Shown in pieces: positions 61,770-64,000 of a stretch of DNA of 64,000 nt (its first letter is position 1; the number at the start of each line of letters is the position of its first letter). The translations under genes and the position numbers were made by a program. This DNA is from Lagierella massiliensis. GTDB taxonomy: Bacteria; Bacillota; Clostridia; Tissierellales; Peptoniphilaceae. The notes beneath the pieces were generated by a model. That model worked only from the letters and a program-made list of their open reading frames with translations, did not search any database and was not told the DNA's origin. The stretch spans positions 372,001-436,000 of the forward strand of contig NZ_CYUO01000005.1 of the NCBI RefSeq assembly GCF_001407835.1, read 5' to 3'.

Positions 61770-62584
61770 AATATCTTTTAATAGCTATTGATTTGCCAAG
61801 GTCAACATACTATTTTGAAATGAAAAAAGTTGATGTTGTTAGTATTAGGAATAAGCATATAGAAAATAAGATATCTGAGATATTCACCTATCATAAAGGA
61901 AGATACGGTGTCAGAAGAGTATATAGAGAATTATTGAATCAAGGATATACAATAAATCATAAAAGAGTTCAAAGGATAATGCATGAACTAAAACTATTTG
62001 GAAAAAGACCTAAAGAAAAATATCACTCATATAAGGGAAAAACAGGTAAAGTAGCTGATAATATAATAAATAGAGATTTCAATGCAGATAGACCTCTACA
62101 AAAATGGACCACTGATGTATCTCAATTTAACTTCTCATGGGGTAAATGCTACATTTCTCCAATACTTGATATGTATACCAACGAGATTATCTCTTACGAT
62201 TTATCCTTAAGTCCTAATTTAAAACAAATATCTAATATGTTAACAAAAGCATTTAGCAAATTTCCAAAACTAAATGACTTGATACTTCATTCAGATCAAG
62301 GTTGGCAATACCAACATAATTATTACGTAAATGAACTAAAAAAACATGGCATAAAACAATCAATGTCAAGGAAAGGCAATTGTTATGATAACTCTATCAT
62401 GGAAACATTTTTTGGCAGGTTAAAAAATGAAGTTTTTTATGGTTATGAAAAGAGCTATAGTTCTTTTGAAGAATTTTCAAGAACAATTGAGGAATATATA
62501 TATTATTACAATAACGAAAGAATTCAATCAAAAACAAAATGGATGCCACCTATAAAATATAGGATAGCATCCTCTTGCAAATAA
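61721..62584 (+). CDS. IS3-family transposase OrfB (DDE catalytic part)
   Basis: In the -1 frame from the slip site it reads GEKAAIVKQLKDKGYKLKYLL and continues through LPRSTYYFEMKK. The rve integrase core has Asp in WTTDVSQF, Asp in LHSDQGWQY and Glu in NCYDNSIMETFFGRLKNE, the DDE triad. It ends at 62584 with WMPPIKYRIASSC. A TTG at 61793 gives a shorter alternative start. Translation by frameshift from OrfA is the norm in this family. Confidence 0.9.
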   Translation, partial: EKAAIVKQLKDKGYKLKYLLIAIDLPRSTYYFEMKKVDVVSIRNKHIENKISEIFTYHKGRYGVRRVYRELLNQGYTINHKRVQRIMHELKLFGKRPKEKYHSYKGKTGKVADNIINRDFNADRPLQKWTTDVSQFNFSWGKCYISPILDMYTNEIISYDLSLSPNLKQISNMLTKAFSKFPKLNDLILHSDQGWQYQHNYYVNELKKHGIKQSMSRKGNCYDNSIMETFFGRLKNEVFYGYEKSYSSFEEFSRTIEEYIYYYNNERIQSKTKWMPPIKYRIASSCK

Positions 62585-62727
62585 TTAATTTAATAATGTG
62601 TCCAGTTTTATGGGTACACATCAATATGAACTCAACAGTTTTTTGATGAAATTTTTATTTGTTTTTCGTATTCATATTTAAAATTTATTGTAAGGAAGTA
62701 ATTAAAGTAAAAGGCAAGATAAATTAT

Positions 62728-62748
62728 AGGAGGCTAATGCCTCCTAAC
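62728..62748. terminator. Hairpin downstream of the yfcE gene
   Basis: TAGGAGGC pairs perfectly with GCCTCCTA around TAAT, with A/T-rich flanks but no long T-run. It lies just after the stop of the minus-strand phosphodiesterase gene. Confidence 0.55.
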
Positions 62749-62772
62749 TATTTAATGTGTTTATTGATGATG

Positions 62773-63288
62773 TTACTTTATTTTTCTTTCTGATATTGGT
62801 GGAGACAATATTATTTTTTCAAAATGTACTCCATCACTTAAATCAAGAATTGCAAAACTTGTAGGGTCATAATTATATTTTGCAATTGTTGGGCTGCCTG
62901 GATTAAAATAGTGAACGCCATCTATTACTTCATCATGGTACACATGGGTATGACCAAATAAACAGATATCGAAATTTTCTTTTTTTGCTTTTTCTTGAAG
63001 TCTTTTTAAATCATCTTCAACTCTATACTTATGACCGTGGCAGGCAAATATCTTATATCCATTTATTTCAACAACTGCTTCATCTTCATATTTATCGTAA
63101 ATTTTAAAGTCATTATTTCCCAATACGCTTACACATTTTAAAGAAGTCTTCTCTTCAAGTACGGGACCATCCAAATAAAAATCTCCTAAAAAAATTATGT
63201 ATTCACAGTTATTTTCAAGTATTAACTTAGCGGTCTCGTCTAAAAAAAGTCCATGGGTATCACTAACTATCGCAATTCTATTCATCAT
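62773..63288 (-). CDS. YfcE-like metallophosphodiesterase
   Basis: About 171 residues of the calcineurin-like (YfcE/MJ0936) phosphodiesterase family. Metal ligands are visible: SDTHG at the start, FLGDFYLDG, LGNNDF, ACHGHKY and LFGHTHVYH. Family members hydrolyse phosphodiesters such as bis-p-nitrophenyl phosphate; the physiological substrate is unknown. ATG 63288 (or 63285) is chosen with AAAGGTGATT just upstream; the GTG at 63294 is less likely. It is monocistronic. Confidence 0.88.
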   Translation of the reverse strand: MMNRIAIVSDTHGLFLDETAKLILENNCEYIIFLGDFYLDGPVLEEKTSLKCVSVLGNNDFKIYDKYEDEAVVEINGYKIFACHGHKYRVEDDLKRLQEKAKKENFDICLFGHTHVYHDEVIDGVHYFNPGSPTIAKYNYDPTSFAILDLSDGVHFEKIILSPPISERKIK

Positions 63289-63391
63289 AATCACCTTTAT
63301 TTAAAAATTCATGTATAGTATAACAGATAATAATTAAATTTTCACTGATTGCTATTTTTTTATAAAAATTAAGATTATGTGAAAAGAAAAA

Positions 63392-63406
63392 TAAGTATGT
63401 TATAAT
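63392..63406 (+). promoter_or_regulatory. Extended -10 promoter of the lipoprotein gene
   Basis: TGTTATAAT (63398-63406) forms an extended -10 element 33 bases before the GTG start, with only a weak -35 upstream. No riboswitch fold was seen in the short leader. Confidence 0.5.
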
Positions 63407-63438
63407 GAATTTGATTATATATAGAAAGGATGATATTA

Positions 63439-64000
63439 GTGAAATCAAAATTACGTGTTTTAGCAATGTTTCTTTTATTATCTATTACATTGGTAGCTTG
63501 TAATAAGCCAAATAATACTGATGGCACTGAAATGGGTTCTAAAACTGAAACAGGAGAAAAACAAGAAAATTCAAAAGATTCTGCAGATAAAAAAATAGTT
63601 CTTTATAGCAACTCTTTTGCAGATGAAAAAATAACATGGCTTGAAGAAAAGTCAAAGGAAGCTGGATTTGAGGTTGAAGTAGTGTTTATTCCAGGTGGAG
63701 ATTTGCTTCAAAGATTAATCGCAGAAAAGAACGACCCTCAAGCAGATGTTGTAATTGGTCTTGACGAAGGAGGATTCTCAAAACTACAAGGGGACAATAT
63801 GTTTGTTGAATGGAATCCTGATTGGAAGTCTGAAATAGATAGCGACTTAATCTATGGAGATGGATATTATTATCCTTGGGCTGAACAACGTATTTTCTAT
63901 TATTATGATGGAAATCAACTTACTGAGGCAGATGCTCCAAAATCATATGAAGAGCTTGCTACAGAAAAGTTTAAAGATCAATATTATGTTCCAGGAAATT
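63439..64000 (+). CDS. ABC-transporter substrate-binding lipoprotein, 3' end cut off
   Basis: The frame is open from GTG 63439 (GAAAGGATGATATTA upstream) to the window end, so the protein is partial (187 residues shown). A signal peptide (KSKLRVLAMFLLLSITLVAC) ends at a lipobox LVAC with Cys at residue 20. After a Gly/Ser/Asp linker the mature domain begins KIVLYSNSFADEKITWLEEKS, reading like the extracellular solute-binding proteins of iron or thiamine type. GGDLLQRLIAEK and VVIGLDEGG are typical strands. Substrate is not determinable; the permease genes would lie to the right. Confidence 0.8.
   Translation, partial: MKSKLRVLAMFLLLSITLVACNKPNNTDGTEMGSKTETGEKQENSKDSADKKIVLYSNSFADEKITWLEEKSKEAGFEVEVVFIPGGDLLQRLIAEKNDPQADVVIGLDEGGFSKLQGDNMFVEWNPDWKSEIDSDLIYGDGYYYPWAEQRIFYYYDGNQLTEADAPKSYEELATEKFKDQYYVPGN

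Larger units (their letters stand above)
61141..62640 (+). mobile_element. IS3-family (IS150 group) insertion sequence
   Basis: About 1.5 kb with two overlapping reading frames and imperfect terminal inverted repeats. The left end ACTGTTGGGTACG matches the right-end complement ACTGTTGAGTTC, and both ends share TGTACCC followed by an ACTGGACA block. No target duplication is certain by eye, so the ends may be off by a few bases. The element is intact and probably active. A fragment of a relative lies at 44664-44826. It inserted just downstream of yacL. Confidence 0.85.

Overview
The window is an AT-rich, densely coding Bacillota (Firmicutes) chromosome segment. Many genes have strong AGGAGG-type ribosome sites and TTG or GTG starts. 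The gene families and the clostridial-type large PurL suggest an anaerobe of the Tissierellia/Clostridia kind. The genus cannot be fixed from the sequence alone.

Positions 1 to about 21,100 hold the late half of a siphovirus prophage. The order is HicAB toxin-antitoxin, terminase, portal, minor head protein (with a toxin-like tail and a small overlapping partner gene), scaffold, capsid, connectors, tail tube, tail assembly chaperone with a -1 frameshift, tape measure, distal tail, tail-associated lysin-type protein, fibre, XhlA, amidase and holin. Integrase, repressor and replication genes are absent, so they lie to the left or are lost. Two structural genes (tail terminator and Tal) carry single-base frameshifts. 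The prophage may therefore be decaying, or the assembly may have errors there. Short tandem DNA repeats (10-bp x5 at 86-135; 11-bp x4 at 21037-21080) mark both ends.

Positions 21,185 to 32,333 are core genome: YchF, a PerR/Fur regulator, a DUF819 membrane protein, uracil permease, a 44-residue small ORF, a very large PurD-PurL fusion and GuaA.

Positions 32,322 to about 43,070 are two tandem accessory islands attached to the 3' end of guaA. The guaA end (GAATGGGAATAG plus a shared ~200-bp sequence) recurs at 37,889, and a ~130-bp right-end sequence occurs at 37,759 and again, degenerate, at 42,936. Both islands contain ruins of MobC, and the second also has a broken relaxase, so they descend from mobilizable elements. 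Island 1 carries a GNAT acetyltransferase, a HaeIII-like (GGCC) restriction-modification system with a small HTH regulator, and an AIPR abortive-infection protein. Island 2 carries a CPBP protease, a two-gene operon of a YaaC-like protein plus an unrecognised partner (the best candidate here for an undescribed defence system), and peptidase E. Next to it lie an AlbA_2/Schlafen-type ATP-binding regulator flanked by two near-identical long hairpins, an IS3 fragment and TraX.

Positions 45,800 to 64,000 return to core genes: DUF523, Maf and chorismate mutase; class II aldolase; an AhpD-like protein; a YacP/Rae1 nuclease and RlmB; cytoplasmic alpha-amylase, PgpA-like protein, RNase H and TrkA; a purine permease; PncB divergent from CopA-CopZ; CarD and YacL; an intact IS150-group insertion sequence; a YfcE phosphodiesterase; and the start of a lipoprotein ABC-transporter binding protein cut by the window edge. 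No tRNA, rRNA or CRISPR array was recognised.
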